A stretch of DNA of 64,000 nt from Mycolicibacterium hodleri. GTDB lineage: Bacteria > Actinomycetota > Actinomycetes > Mycobacteriales > Mycobacteriaceae. Positions 53,776-62,812 of this stretch are shown here, piece after piece. Location of the stretch: positions 55,880 through 119,879 of the forward strand of contig NZ_RCZG01000015.1 of NCBI RefSeq assembly GCF_006439015.1, in the 5' to 3' direction. The position numbers and the translations under genes were made by a program. Position 1 is the stretch's first letter; every line of letters starts with the position of its first letter. The notes below the pieces were generated by a model. That model did no database searches. It worked only from the letters and a program-made list of their open reading frames with translations, and was not told the origin of the DNA.

Positions 53776-55137
53776 TCAGGCGAGCGGTTGCGCCATTCGG
53801 CGCAGGACGACCCGCCCGCCGGACTTCGGCGTGTAGGCCACCCCGCGCGAATGGACCTTCTCGTCGGGCGCCGTAGTGCTCTCGATCGTGAAGTGCCGCA
53901 ACACCGTTCGTAACACGATGTCCATCTCTACGTTGGCGAACGCCGCGCCCACGCAGCGTCGCGTGCCGCCACCGAACGGAATGAACGCGAAGGTCGACGG
54001 CCGCTTGCCCATGAACCGCTGAGGATCGAAGCGTTCGGGCGCCTCGAATTCCTCGGCGAGACCATGGAGGTGGCCGATGTCGACGAGCATCGAGTAGCCC
54101 CGCGGAATCACCCACTCACCCAGTTCGAACGTCGGTGAATACACGTGGCGTCCGGCGCGGTCGATGACGGTGCGTACCCGCTGCGTCTCGAGGAGTGTCG
54201 CCTGGCGGTACTCGTTGCCGTCGGTCTGCGCTTCGTCGACCAGCTGTTGGAGCACCGCCGGATGCCGGCTTACCCGCTCCAGCGCCCAGGCGAGCGTCGC
54301 GGCCGTGGTCTCGTGACCTGCGGCCAGCAGCGTCAACAGTTCATCGGCGATGTCACGCCGCGACATCGCCGAACCGTCTCCGTGAGTGCTTCGCAGCAGC
54401 ATCGTGAGGACGTCCTCGCGGGTCTCGAAGTTCGGGTCGGCCTTGACCGTGTCGATCAGCTGATCGATGACCGCGTCATATCGACGCCGGTAGGCGGCAA
54501 GCCTGCCCCAGGGCGTCACGCGCCCGTAGGTCCGCGACGGAGCGGGTAGCAAGGCGAGCTTGGACCCCAGCGTCACCCACGGCGGAATGATGCGGCGCAA
54601 CTCATCGAGTTGCTCACCGTCGGCACCGAATACCGCGCGCAGGATGGCGTTCAGCGTGATCCGCATCATCGGCTCGAGCGACTCGAACTCTCGACCCTCG
54701 GGCCACGATGCCGCTTCCCGCAGAGTCTCCTCTTCGAAGATCACCTCGTAATTCTTGATGCTCTTCCCATGGAAGGGTGGCGTGAGCAGCTTGCGCCGTC
54801 GCTTGTGCTCTGCACCGTCGAGAGCGAAGACGGAACCGGAACCGAGAATCCGACTGAGGTTCGGCTGGATGTTTCCGACGTCGTCGGTGTTTGCGGTGAA
54901 GAGTTGCTTGGCGATCTGCGGATCGGCGATCGTCACCACGTTCCCGAATACCGGCACCCTGTGGGTGAAGACGTCGCCGTGGCGGCGCGTCATGTACTCG
55001 GTCGTTCTGCGAGGCGACAGTAGGAACGCGGCCGCCTGGACGAAGTTGGGCAGCCGTGAACTCGGCGGCAGGTTGACCGCTCGCGGAACGTTGGCCGGGG
55101 GGACGGTGACGTCTACTGCGATGGTCGCTTCACTCAC
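53776..55137 (-). CDS. Cytochrome P450
   Basis: A 453-aa P450. The I-helix oxygen motif AGHETT is at 273-278, the ExxR pair ETQR at 317-320, and the haem loop FIPFGGGTRRCVGAAF has Cys395 as thiolate ligand. PERFDPQRFM is the usual PERF region. The GTG at 55137 is chosen; upstream frame is Ser/Thr/Arg noise across the promoter. Divergent from a TetR gene that probably regulates it. Subfamily and substrate cannot be fixed by eye. Confidence 0.93.
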   Translation of the reverse strand: MSEATIAVDVTVPPANVPRAVNLPPSSRLPNFVQAAAFLLSPRRTTEYMTRRHGDVFTHRVPVFGNVVTIADPQIAKQLFTANTDDVGNIQPNLSRILGSGSVFALDGAEHKRRRKLLTPPFHGKSIKNYEVIFEEETLREAASWPEGREFESLEPMMRITLNAILRAVFGADGEQLDELRRIIPPWVTLGSKLALLPAPSRTYGRVTPWGRLAAYRRRYDAVIDQLIDTVKADPNFETREDVLTMLLRSTHGDGSAMSRRDIADELLTLLAAGHETTAATLAWALERVSRHPAVLQQLVDEAQTDGNEYRQATLLETQRVRTVIDRAGRHVYSPTFELGEWVIPRGYSMLVDIGHLHGLAEEFEAPERFDPQRFMGKRPSTFAFIPFGGGTRRCVGAAFANVEMDIVLRTVLRHFTIESTTAPDEKVHSRGVAYTPKSGGRVVLRRMAQPLA

Positions 55138-55154
55138 CGAGCACTCCAAACTGT

Positions 55155-55208
55155 CGTGGTACTGCGCCGTACCGGTCTGTGATGTAGTACGGTACCGCGT
55201 AGTACCGG
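55155..55208. promoter_or_regulatory. Cluster of GTAC-centred half-sites between P450 and TetR
   Basis: Five GTAC tetramers (55159, 55169, 55187, 55192, 55202), several within CCGTACCGG, ACGGTACCG and AGTACCGG contexts, fill the short divergent region. They look like overlapping operators for the adjacent TetR regulator. Confidence 0.45.
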
Positions 55209-55238
55209 ATGTGCGCAAGGGTGGAGGGTGAGGTCCAA

Positions 55239-55895
55239 TTGAGTACCGCGGCAACTGCAGTGGGCGCCGCGCCTCAGGATCCCGCGCCTCAGGACGGTGC
55301 GCCTCAGGACCCTGCGACGAGTGCCTTCCGCCGTCGACTCCTCGACGGACTGGCCGATTCGATCGCCGAACGCGGCTACCGCGCCACCACGGTCGCCGAC
55401 GTCGTCCGAAGCGCCAAGACCTCCAAACGGACTTTCTACGACGAGTTCGCCAGCAAGGAGAAGTGCTTCGTCGAACTGCTGGCCGCCAACAACGAGAATC
55501 TGGTTGCGCACATTACGGCCTCGGTAGACGGAGAGGCGGTACCCGACGAACAGGTCCGTGCCGCCGTCGAGGCGTACGTGGAACACATCGAATCGCGGCC
55601 GGCCATCACTCTGAGCTGGATTCGCGAGGCGCCGGCGCTGGGAGATCTGGCCCGACCGCTGAATCGCCTTGCGATGCAACATCTCACCGACATGCTCGTC
55701 GGCCTCAGCGTCAGCCCCGGGTTCCAACGGGCGGGCCTGCAGCCGATCTCTCGGCAGCTCGCGCTCATTCTGCTGGGCGGCCTGCGAGAGCTGACCGCGC
55801 TGCTCGTCGAGGACGACCAAGACGTGCGTGGTGTCGTCGAACCCGCCGTCACCGCCGCGCGCGCCATCCTCGGCCTGTCACCTAGTTCAAGATGA
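55239..55895 (+). CDS. TetR-family regulator divergent from P450
   Basis: About 218 residues from a TTG with GAGG six bases upstream. A short APQDPAPQDGAPQDPA repeat precedes the HTH (FRRRLLDGLADSIAERGYRATTVADVVRSAKTSKRTFYDEFASKEKCF). The C-terminal ligand domain is variable. Divergence from the P450 suggests it represses it. The exact start (TTG 55239, GTG 55221 or ATG 55209) is unsure. Its last 14 bp overlap the convergent second TetR gene. Confidence 0.87.
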   Translation: MSTAATAVGAAPQDPAPQDGAPQDPATSAFRRRLLDGLADSIAERGYRATTVADVVRSAKTSKRTFYDEFASKEKCFVELLAANNENLVAHITASVDGEAVPDEQVRAAVEAYVEHIESRPAITLSWIREAPALGDLARPLNRLAMQHLTDMLVGLSVSPGFQRAGLQPISRQLALILLGGLRELTALLVEDDQDVRGVVEPAVTAARAILGLSPSSR

Positions 55896-56478
55896 GGCGT
55901 GCCGACTTCTCCAGCCGCCGCGCGATCTCCTGATAGGTCACGTATCCCATACCAGCGCGGACCAGCGCGCCGGAGTACAACATCTCCAGCGAGTCGATGA
56001 CGTCCTCGTCGGTGTCCGGCCCCAGCGCCACAGTCAAGCGCTCCCGGATGTCCAGTCCGATCCGCTGCCGTAACACCTCGACGTCGGGATCCTTGCCGAG
56101 CAGAGCGCTCGTCACCGCTCCTGCGAAGTCTCGCTCGTCGGCGACGAGTAGCGAGATGTGTTGCAGTACGTCGATGACGCGGGTGGCACGATCGTCGGAG
56201 TCATGTGGTGCCGGTGGCGCGGCCGCGAGCCTCCGCCAGAAGACCTCGGCAATGAGGTGTTCCTTCGACGAGAAGTAGGTATATGCGGTGGCCGCGCCGA
56301 CACCCGCCTCCGCTGCGACGCGCCGCACGGTCAGGCCTGCGAATCCCTCACGATTGAGAAGGTCGACCGCAGCTAGACCGAGGCGCTCCACGGTCTCGGC
56401 CTGCTTGGCGGTCAGACGGCGCCGAGTCGACTCCAAGGCCGGATCGGACACGTGTCTGGACGCTACTACAAGTGCCAT
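55882..56478 (-). CDS. TetR-family regulator
   Basis: A 198-aa regulator with HTH LGLAAVDLLNREGFAGLTVRRVAAEAGVGAATAYTYFSSKEHLIAEVF. The ligand domain has RIGLDIRERLTVALGPDTDEDVIDSLEMLYSGALVRAGMGYVTY. It starts at ATG 56478 or GTG 56451; the GACACGTGTC palindrome covers the latter. Divergent from the methyltransferase gene 26 bp away. Confidence 0.87.
   Translation of the reverse strand: MALVVASRHVSDPALESTRRRLTAKQAETVERLGLAAVDLLNREGFAGLTVRRVAAEAGVGAATAYTYFSSKEHLIAEVFWRRLAAAPPAPHDSDDRATRVIDVLQHISLLVADERDFAGAVTSALLGKDPDVEVLRQRIGLDIRERLTVALGPDTDEDVIDSLEMLYSGALVRAGMGYVTYQEIARRLEKSARLILN
56447..56456. promoter_or_regulatory. Palindrome at the start of the second TetR gene
   Basis: GACACGTGTC, within the context CGGACACGTGTCTGG, sits at the 5' end of the TetR gene. 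A related palindrome with the same GGACA-NN-TGTC core lies before the glycosyltransferase operon at 62245. Confidence 0.35.
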
Positions 56479-56504
56479 CCACCGGCAACGGTAAGTTGGC
56501 CGTC

Positions 56505-57179
56505 ATGAGCTCTACCGAGACTGCCCTGCCACCGCCCGCTGCGCGACTCTTCGCCCTCGCCGAGCAGGTCATCGGGTTCATGCCTGCCGACGAGGGGCGC
56601 GCCCTGTACGACGCGGCGATCACCTACCTGCGGGACGGCGTCGGTGTCGAGATCGGCACCTACTGCGGCAAGTCCACGGTCATGCTCGGGGCCGCAGCGC
56701 AACAGACGGGCGGGGTGCTCTACACGATCGACCATCACCACGGTTCCGAGGAACACCAACCGGGTTGGGAGTACCACGACACCTCGATGGTCGACGACGT
56801 CACCGGACTCTTCGACACCCTGCCGACGTTGCGCCACACTCTCGACGCAGCCGGCTTGGACGACAACGTCGTCGCCGTCGTCGGCAGCTCCTCATTGGTG
56901 GCACGTTCGTGGCGAAGTCCGTTGCAGCTCTTGTTCATTGATGGCGGCCACACCGATGCCGCAGCACAGCAGGACTTCGACGGCTGGGCGCGGTGGGTGG
57001 CGCCAGGCGGCGCATTCGTGATCCACGACGTGTTCCCCGACCCCAATGACGGCGGGCAGGCTCCGTACCGGATGTACCGCCGCGCGCTGGACACCGGTGC
57101 ATTCCGGGAGGTTTCGGCGATGGGCTCGATGCGCATCCTCGAGCGGCTGTCGGGAACGCCGGGCGAGGATCTGGACTGA
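56505..57179 (+). CDS. Class I SAM-dependent methyltransferase (Methyltransf_24 type)
   Basis: A 224-aa Rossmann methyltransferase-like protein: GVGVEIGTYCGKSTVMLGAAAQ is the SAM-binding motif I region, YTIDHHHGSEEHQPGWEYHD follows, and LLFIDGGHTDAAAQQDFDGWARWVAPGGAFVIHDVFPDP is typical of the Methyltransf_24/cephalosporin-hydroxylase-like group. The substrate is unknown. Confidence 0.83.
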   Translation: MSSTETALPPPAARLFALAEQVIGFMPADEGRALYDAAITYLRDGVGVEIGTYCGKSTVMLGAAAQQTGGVLYTIDHHHGSEEHQPGWEYHDTSMVDDVTGLFDTLPTLRHTLDAAGLDDNVVAVVGSSSLVARSWRSPLQLLFIDGGHTDAAAQQDFDGWARWVAPGGAFVIHDVFPDPNDGGQAPYRMYRRALDTGAFREVSAMGSMRILERLSGTPGEDLD

Positions 57180-57189
57180 GTCCGACCCG

Positions 57190-57954
57190 TCAGATTTCCG
57201 CGGCGGCCCGTTCGACGTCGAGGAGCTGCTCACCGCGGCGTTCCTCGTCGTAAGCCCTGCGGCCCCCGCGAAGTCCGAACAACCGCTTCGAGACGAGCAG
57301 GTAGAGCACCGCGGCCACGTTGATCCCGAACGTCACCACGCGGGTCAACGTGACGCCCCTGCTCAGGTCGTATACCTCCAGCGGCAGAAACACCGAGGTG
57401 GCGACAACCGCGAAGTATTCGCCCCACCGGGTCAGCAACCACAGTCCGACCCCTTCGACGAGTTCCAGCAGCGCATAGGCAACCAACGCCAGCGTCAGAA
57501 GCACGAGGGTGGACGGCTTGGCCGCCAACGCCCTCTCGAACTCGTGGATCAAGGTCATTTGATCCACCTTGATCCCGGAGCTGCGCAACAGCGGCAGATC
57601 GCGGTCGAATGTCGACTGGATGGATCCCTGCGCGCCGTGGAACTTCCAGACCGCCAAGGCCACCAGGGCGATCAGTACCGCACGGATCCAACGCTCCACT
57701 GCGAGCGCACGCAGGATGATCGCCTGGCGCAGCGCCTTGCCCCGCATGACGAGCGGCGCATCCTCCGCAGGACCGTGGCCGCGCGGCGGCCCCGCGGTGA
57801 AGTCGCCGCACCGCAGGCAGCGCCACACCTCGCCGAGCCCGGTGGTACCGCTGAGCCGCTGCGCGAGTGCTTCGTCATCGGGGGCGTAGGTGATGTGCCC
57901 GCGGCGTGCACACGTCCACAACTCCCACCGGTTGTGATCCTTGGATCCGGGCAT
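57190..57954 (-). CDS. DUF2127 membrane protein
   Basis: A 254-aa protein with an N-terminal CARRGH...CLRCGDF zinc-ribbon-like pair, then four hydrophobic helices in DUF2127 arrangement (AVLIALVALAVWKFHGA, LVLLTLALVAYALLELVEGVGLWLLTRWGEYFAVVAT, VVTFGINVAAVLYLLVSKRLF) and an Arg/Glu-rich tail. Function unknown. Confidence 0.85.
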   Translation of the reverse strand: MPGSKDHNRWELWTCARRGHITYAPDDEALAQRLSGTTGLGEVWRCLRCGDFTAGPPRGHGPAEDAPLVMRGKALRQAIILRALAVERWIRAVLIALVALAVWKFHGAQGSIQSTFDRDLPLLRSSGIKVDQMTLIHEFERALAAKPSTLVLLTLALVAYALLELVEGVGLWLLTRWGEYFAVVATSVFLPLEVYDLSRGVTLTRVVTFGINVAAVLYLLVSKRLFGLRGGRRAYDEERRGEQLLDVERAAAEI

Positions 57955-58078
57955 GGTCGTCGGCTCCTCACTTCGTTCACGACGCTACCGAGGTCAGGCT
58001 GTACACATGCTGTCAGCAAATCCGTGCGTCGCGAAGTAACGGGCGTGCATAATTTGCTCACCGACACTGGGGGCGAAC

Positions 58079-59158
58079 GTGGCTGGAGCATTCAGACGGT
58101 GGTGGCTGCAGCCCAGTCACTACGACTGGCTCAGCGGCTACCTCGACGCGCGCGGGATGAGCCGGCCCACCCGCGCCATGATGGCATCCATCGCGGGGTC
58201 CCTCGCACTGTGTCTGGTAGTGCTTCTGATCAGCGAGGACGGTCCGCGAACCGCCCTCCCCGTGGCCATGACCTGCACGGCGTTCGTCGGCGGGGTGGCT
58301 GGCGCCATTCTGTGGACGCTACGCTGGCCGACGCCGCGCCAGTCCGCGGTCTTCGCGTTGGTCACCAACGGCTCGATCGCGCTGGCCTGTCTGGCGTATC
58401 CGGATCCGATGGCCTCGCTGGTTGGCTGTATCGCCTTCGCGACCTCGGGTGGCTACATCGCCTTCTTCCACACCTCGAAGTTCGTGGTGTACAACTTCGC
58501 CGTCGCGGCAGGCGTGGCCGTCTACGCTGCCGTGAGGATGGCGGAGCAGGGACACGTCGGGCTGGCCGGGGTCGACCTGTTCCTAGTCCTGCAGGTCAAC
58601 ATCGCATTGCCACTGGCCATTCAGGTGGTGATTCGCGCGCTGGGCAACGACCTCGTGCACGCCCACCTGGATCCGCTGACCAATCTCTGCAATCGGAGGG
58701 CGTTTCAGCTCGAGGTGCTCGGTCTGCTCATCGCCCGGCCCTCCCCCGACATGTTTCTCCTGGTGGCCGTCATCGACCTCGACGACTTCAAGGCGATCAA
58801 CGACCGTCACGGTCACCTGGCCGGCGATCGTGCGTTGGTCGACGTGGCGAACGCGCTGCGCGCAAGCACGCACGACACCGCGGTCATCGCGCGCAGCGGC
58901 GGGGAGGAGTTCATCGTCGCCGACACGTCTCGGGCCGGCGACGCCGCTCCGCTGGCCCAGCGAATCTGTGAGGCGGTCGCGGAACTGCCGATCTCAGTCA
59001 CTGCCAGCGTCGGCACGGCCTGCGCTCCGCTCGACGGTGTCCCCGCCCGCCAGCACAAGCCGCTGGTCGAGTATCTGATCGGTGCCGCGGACCATGCGAT
59101 GTACCACGCAAAGCGCAGCGGCGGCAACAGATTTCACCACCATGACCGCTCCTACTGA
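58079..59158 (+). CDS. Membrane-bound diguanylate cyclase (GGDEF)
   Basis: A 359-aa protein with about six membrane helices (residues 35-185) and a C-terminal GGDEF domain: LDPLTNLCNRRAFQLE, VIDLDDFKAINDRHGHLAGD, and the active motif SGGEEF at 273-278, then ASVGTACAP and DHAMYHAKRSGGNR. The active residues suggest c-di-GMP synthesis; no RxxD inhibitory site is seen five residues upstream. Starts at a GTG. Confidence 0.9.
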   Translation: MAGAFRRWWLQPSHYDWLSGYLDARGMSRPTRAMMASIAGSLALCLVVLLISEDGPRTALPVAMTCTAFVGGVAGAILWTLRWPTPRQSAVFALVTNGSIALACLAYPDPMASLVGCIAFATSGGYIAFFHTSKFVVYNFAVAAGVAVYAAVRMAEQGHVGLAGVDLFLVLQVNIALPLAIQVVIRALGNDLVHAHLDPLTNLCNRRAFQLEVLGLLIARPSPDMFLLVAVIDLDDFKAINDRHGHLAGDRALVDVANALRASTHDTAVIARSGGEEFIVADTSRAGDAAPLAQRICEAVAELPISVTASVGTACAPLDGVPARQHKPLVEYLIGAADHAMYHAKRSGGNRFHHHDRSY

Positions 59159-59171
59159 TCGGCTGGGCTAG

Positions 59172-60242
59172 TCAGCGGCCGGTTGTCGCGCAGGCGCAGT
59201 CGAACTCGCCCTCGAGACCGCGCGGAAGCTCCTCGCCGCGGAAGATGCCACTGGCTGCGGTCGTTGAGGACAGGGCGTCCGCAGCAAGTATCATCGCCGC
59301 GCCCGTCCACGTCGTACGCTCCACGGGCCACCGCTTGCCATCGGAGAAGACCAGGCCCGTCCAGTAGGAGCCGTCCTGCTCGCGGAGATGATGCATGGCG
59401 GCGAATTGCTCTCGCGCCCTCTCGGATTCACCGATCGCGTCCAGAGCCATCACCAGCTCACACGTCTCCGCACCCGTTACCCACGGCCGATGATCCACGC
59501 AGCGAATTCCGAGACCGGGTACGACGAAGCGATCCCACCGCTCGTCGATTCTTGCCTGGGCCGCAGGTCCGCGAAGAGCGCCGCCGAGCACCGGGTAGTA
59601 CCACTCCATCGCGTGGTCGTCCTTGAGGTTGAACGACTCTGGATGCTCGGCGATCGCGTGGCCGAGGCTGCCGACTGCCACCTCCCACTCCGGCTGCGAT
59701 TCACCCATGTAATTCGCCAACGCCAGTGCGCAGCGAATGCTGTGGTAGATGCTGGCGCATCCGGTCAACAGCGCTTCGGGCAGTATCTCCTGTTCACTTC
59801 TGGCCCAGGCGATTTCACCGCCGTCCAGTTGCAACGTCAACACGAAGTCAATGGCCCTGCTGACGACGGGCCACATGCTCTCGGCGAAGCCGCGATCACC
59901 GGTGATCAACACGTGGTGCCATACCCCGGTGGCCACGTAGGCGCAGAAGTTGCTGTCGCTGTTGCCGTCCTCGAGGACGCCATTGCGCATCTGGATCGGC
60001 ATCGAGCCGTCCGCGCGTTGTACGTTCCGACACCAGTCGAAGGCCGCCCGAGCCTGTTCCCACAGTCCGCCGACGGTCAACGCCATGGCGTTCTCGACGT
60101 GGTCCCACGGGTCGGTGTGCCCACCGGGAAACCATGGCAACGCGCCCGACGACTCCTGCGTCGCGGCGATGGACACGGCCGTCTGACGGCACTCCTTCGG
60201 CGTCAGAACACCTGGTACGCCGGGGATGTCGTGACGCCGCAT
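59172..60242 (-). CDS. Prenyltransferase/squalene-cyclase-like alpha-alpha toroid protein
   Basis: A 356-aa protein built of paired helices with WFPGGHTDPWDHVENAMALTVGGLWEQARAAFDWC, QRADGSMP, NSDSNFCAYVATGVWHH, DGSYWTGLVFSDGKRWPVERTTWTGAAMILAADAL, as in prenyltransferase-like or glycoside-hydrolase toroids. The catalytic residues are not identifiable. It is the third gene of a minus-strand operon with a glycosyltransferase and a methyltransferase, three bases after the latter. Confidence 0.75.
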   Translation of the reverse strand: MRRHDIPGVPGVLTPKECRQTAVSIAATQESSGALPWFPGGHTDPWDHVENAMALTVGGLWEQARAAFDWCRNVQRADGSMPIQMRNGVLEDGNSDSNFCAYVATGVWHHVLITGDRGFAESMWPVVSRAIDFVLTLQLDGGEIAWARSEQEILPEALLTGCASIYHSIRCALALANYMGESQPEWEVAVGSLGHAIAEHPESFNLKDDHAMEWYYPVLGGALRGPAAQARIDERWDRFVVPGLGIRCVDHRPWVTGAETCELVMALDAIGESERAREQFAAMHHLREQDGSYWTGLVFSDGKRWPVERTTWTGAAMILAADALSSTTAASGIFRGEELPRGLEGEFDCACATTGR

Positions 60243-60245
60243 CGA

Positions 60246-60980
60246 TCAGACCGCCGGACTCTTGGGGTCGGCTGACTTTTCGAAGTACAAGGCGACGCTC
60301 TTGCCGATCAGCGGATTGAGCAGCGACTCCGCGTTGCGGGTCAGCCAGGGGCGGGCCATCATGTCCCAGACCAGCATCCTGTGATAGGCCGTCACGATCG
60401 GGTTGTCCGGCTTGTCCACGCCCACGGCACATTTCAGCCACCAGAAGGGCGAGTGCAGGGCGTGGGCGTGATGACGGTGATCGAACCGCATCCCCCGACC
60501 GGCAACCTTCTCCAGGAGCTCGTCGGCGCGGTAGATGCGGATGTGGCCGCCCTCGTTGGCGTGGTACTCGTCGGACAGCATCCAGCAGACCTTTTCGGGC
60601 AGCCAGCGTGGCACCGTAACCGCCATCCGGCCACCCGGCTTCAGAACCCGGATCAGCTCGTCGATCGCGCGCTCGTCCTCCGGAACGTGTTCCAGGATCT
60701 CCGAGGCGACGACGAAGTCGAAGGTGCCGTCGTCGTACGGCAGATCGAGCGCGTCGCCCTTCACGGCCTCGGCCTTCGCCGAAGCGGGCGCCTCGCCTTG
60801 GGCCTGCATGGCCTGAAGGATGGCGTCGACGTTGTCGAGCTCGGCGACGTCCTGGTCGAATGCGACGACGTCGGCTCCCCGCCGGAACGCCTCGAACGAG
60901 TGCCTCCCCGCTCCGCAACCCACGTCGATGAGGCTGCTGCCCACACCGACTCCAAGCTTGTCGAAGTCGACCGTCAGCAT
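60246..60980 (-). CDS. Class I SAM-dependent methyltransferase (Methyltransf_11)
   Basis: A 244-aa methyltransferase with motif I SLIDVGCGAGRHSFEAFRRGADVVAFDQD, LPYDDGTFDFVVASEILEHVPED, and LIRVLKPGGRMAVTVP. RFDHRHHAHALHSPFWWLKCAVG is unusually His-rich. Its ATG overlaps the end of the glycosyltransferase gene by seven bases, so it is translationally coupled and probably modifies the same glycan or lipid. Confidence 0.88.
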   Translation of the reverse strand: MLTVDFDKLGVGVGSSLIDVGCGAGRHSFEAFRRGADVVAFDQDVAELDNVDAILQAMQAQGEAPASAKAEAVKGDALDLPYDDGTFDFVVASEILEHVPEDERAIDELIRVLKPGGRMAVTVPRWLPEKVCWMLSDEYHANEGGHIRIYRADELLEKVAGRGMRFDHRHHAHALHSPFWWLKCAVGVDKPDNPIVTAYHRMLVWDMMARPWLTRNAESLLNPLIGKSVALYFEKSADPKSPAV

Positions 60981-62209
60981 GCATTCACCCGTTTCATCGC
61001 GCGTTCGTATACCGAAACCGTCTGCGCAGCAACGGATTCCCAACTGAAGACGTCGACGGCACGCTTGCGCCCATTGGCGCCGAGCCTGCGCAGCTCAAGA
61101 GGGGAGTCGAGCAACTCGCCAAGCACCCTGGTCAGATCGTCGACGTCGCCAGGACGGACCAGACGCGCACAGACGTCGTCGTCGCCGACCACTTCGGGCA
61201 GGGCCCCGGCCCGACTGGCCACGATCGGCGTACCGCTGGCCATGGCCTCGACGGCCGGCAGCGAGAAGCCTTCGTACAGCGACGGAATGCAGGCCACCTC
61301 GGCCGAGGCCAACAGATCGGCCAACTCGTCGTCGCTCAGGCCGCTGGAGCTGTGCACGATGTCGGAGATGCCGAGTTCGGCGATCAGCTTCTCGGTCGGA
61401 CCGTTGGGCTCCAACTTCGAGACCAGCTGAACGTCGAGGTCACGCTCGATGCGCAACCGGGCGACCGCGTGCAGCAGGTGACTGACGCCCTTGAGCGGAA
61501 CGTCCGCACTGGCGATCGCAATGATCCTGTTGCGCACCCGATCCTCGCTCGGCCGGAACAACTCCGTGTTCACACCGAGGGGCACCACGTGGAGCTGATC
61601 GGGCTCGACGCAGAAGTCCTCGGCAATGTCGGCCGCCGAGGACGACGACACGGTCAGCAGCTCCGGAATCTGGCGTGCGACCCGCTTCTGCATCTCAGCG
61701 AAGCCATACCACCTGCGCACCAACGGCTTTCGCCACCACTTTGCAGCCGCCACGTCGAGCACGCGGTCGCGCGTGATCGGATGGTGCACCGTCGCCACGA
61801 CGGGCAGTCCGAGGTCGGCGATCGCCAGCAGACCGTCGCCCAGGCTCTGGTTGTCGTGTACGACGTCGAACTCGTGACGGCGTTCGGACAGGATGCGCGC
61901 GACGCGCAGGCAGAAGGTCTTGGGCTCGGGAAAGGCTGCCGTCCACGTGGACAGCAATTCGAGCATGTCGATGCGGTCGTGAATCTCGCTGGGTCGCGGG
62001 ACACGGAACGGATCGGGCTCGCGGTAGAGGTCCAGGCTCGGCACCTTGGTCAGACGCACCCGCGGGTCGAGACCCTCGGGATAGGGCTGACCGGAAAAGA
62101 CCTCGACGTCGTGGCCAAGATCTACCAGGCCGCGACTCAGATGGCGGACGTAGACGCCCTGCCCACCACAATGCGTCTTGCTTCGGTACGAGAGCAGGGC
62201 AATCCGCAT
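60974..62209 (-). CDS. GT4-family glycosyltransferase
   Basis: A 411-aa GT-B glycosyltransferase: N-terminal MRIALLSYRSKTHCGGQGVYVRHLSRGL, HHPITRDRVLDVAAAKWW, LTVSSSSAADI, VPLGVNTELFRPSEDR, and the donor-site ExxxxxxxE in YEGFSLPAVEAMASGTPIVAS. It likely adds a sugar to a lipid or polysaccharide acceptor with the help of the coupled methyltransferase and toroid protein. The ATG at 62209 is chosen over a 27-codon extension that covers the palindromic promoter. Confidence 0.9.
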   Translation of the reverse strand: MRIALLSYRSKTHCGGQGVYVRHLSRGLVDLGHDVEVFSGQPYPEGLDPRVRLTKVPSLDLYREPDPFRVPRPSEIHDRIDMLELLSTWTAAFPEPKTFCLRVARILSERRHEFDVVHDNQSLGDGLLAIADLGLPVVATVHHPITRDRVLDVAAAKWWRKPLVRRWYGFAEMQKRVARQIPELLTVSSSSAADIAEDFCVEPDQLHVVPLGVNTELFRPSEDRVRNRIIAIASADVPLKGVSHLLHAVARLRIERDLDVQLVSKLEPNGPTEKLIAELGISDIVHSSSGLSDDELADLLASAEVACIPSLYEGFSLPAVEAMASGTPIVASRAGALPEVVGDDDVCARLVRPGDVDDLTRVLGELLDSPLELRRLGANGRKRAVDVFSWESVAAQTVSVYERAMKRVNAC

Positions 62210-62244
62210 GGCTATTTCACCGCGGCCAGAGTCGGAATCTGCGC

Positions 62245-62262
62245 TCTGGACATGTGTCCAGA
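62245..62262. promoter_or_regulatory. 18-bp palindrome upstream of the glycosyltransferase operon
   Basis: TCTGGACA-TG-TGTCCAGA has perfect 8-bp arms. On the minus strand it lies just after a TATAGT -10-like hexamer, an ideal place for a repressor. It shares its GGACA-NN-TGTC core with the palindrome at the second TetR gene. Confidence 0.55.
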
Positions 62263-62347
62263 CTATAGTTTGACGAGCTAGCCGCCGCAACGCGGCGGGT
62301 CCCCTGACTACCGCGAACGCGCCCGCAGCAGGCGTTGAACCACCCGG

Positions 62348-62803
62348 CTATCCCGGTGGGAAGCCGCCCGTGGCCACCGGTCCCCAACGCCCGGGTATGA
62401 CCCTGATCAGGCATTTTCCTTGATCGACCATCGCCTGTCGGTATTCGTCCCAGTCGGAGTGCTCACCGGCGATCGCCCGGAAGTAGTCCACCAGAGGTTC
62501 CACCGCATCGGGTAGATCGATCACCTCTGCGGCGCCGTCCACCTGCACGTACGGACCGTTGAATTCGTCCGACAGGACCATCACGCTGGCGCGCGCATCG
62601 CGGCGGATGTTCGCCGACTTGGCCCGTTGCGGATAGCTCGCGATGACGATCCTGCCCGCCTCGTCCACCCCACCGGTTACCGGCGAACTCTGCAGCGACC
62701 CGTCGGAGCGGAACGTCGTCAGCACCATCTGGTGGCGGGGTCGGACGAAGTCGAGCAAGGCCGTGAGGTCGACAGTGTCGGCGGTAGCGAGCTTGCGGGC
62801 CAT
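62348..62803 (-). CDS. PPOX-class F420-dependent split-barrel protein
   Basis: A 151-aa flavin/F420 split-barrel: HQMVLTTFRSDGSLQSSPVTGGVDEAGRIVIASYPQRAKSANIRRDARASVMVLSDEFNGPYVQVDGAAEVIDLPDAVEPL, and KCLIRVIPGRWGP. Such proteins reduce or bind F420 in mycobacteria; specificity is unknown. Confidence 0.87.
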   Translation of the reverse strand: MARKLATADTVDLTALLDFVRPRHQMVLTTFRSDGSLQSSPVTGGVDEAGRIVIASYPQRAKSANIRRDARASVMVLSDEFNGPYVQVDGAAEVIDLPDAVEPLVDYFRAIAGEHSDWDEYRQAMVDQGKCLIRVIPGRWGPVATGGFPPG

Positions 62804-62812
62804 CGCTCCAGC

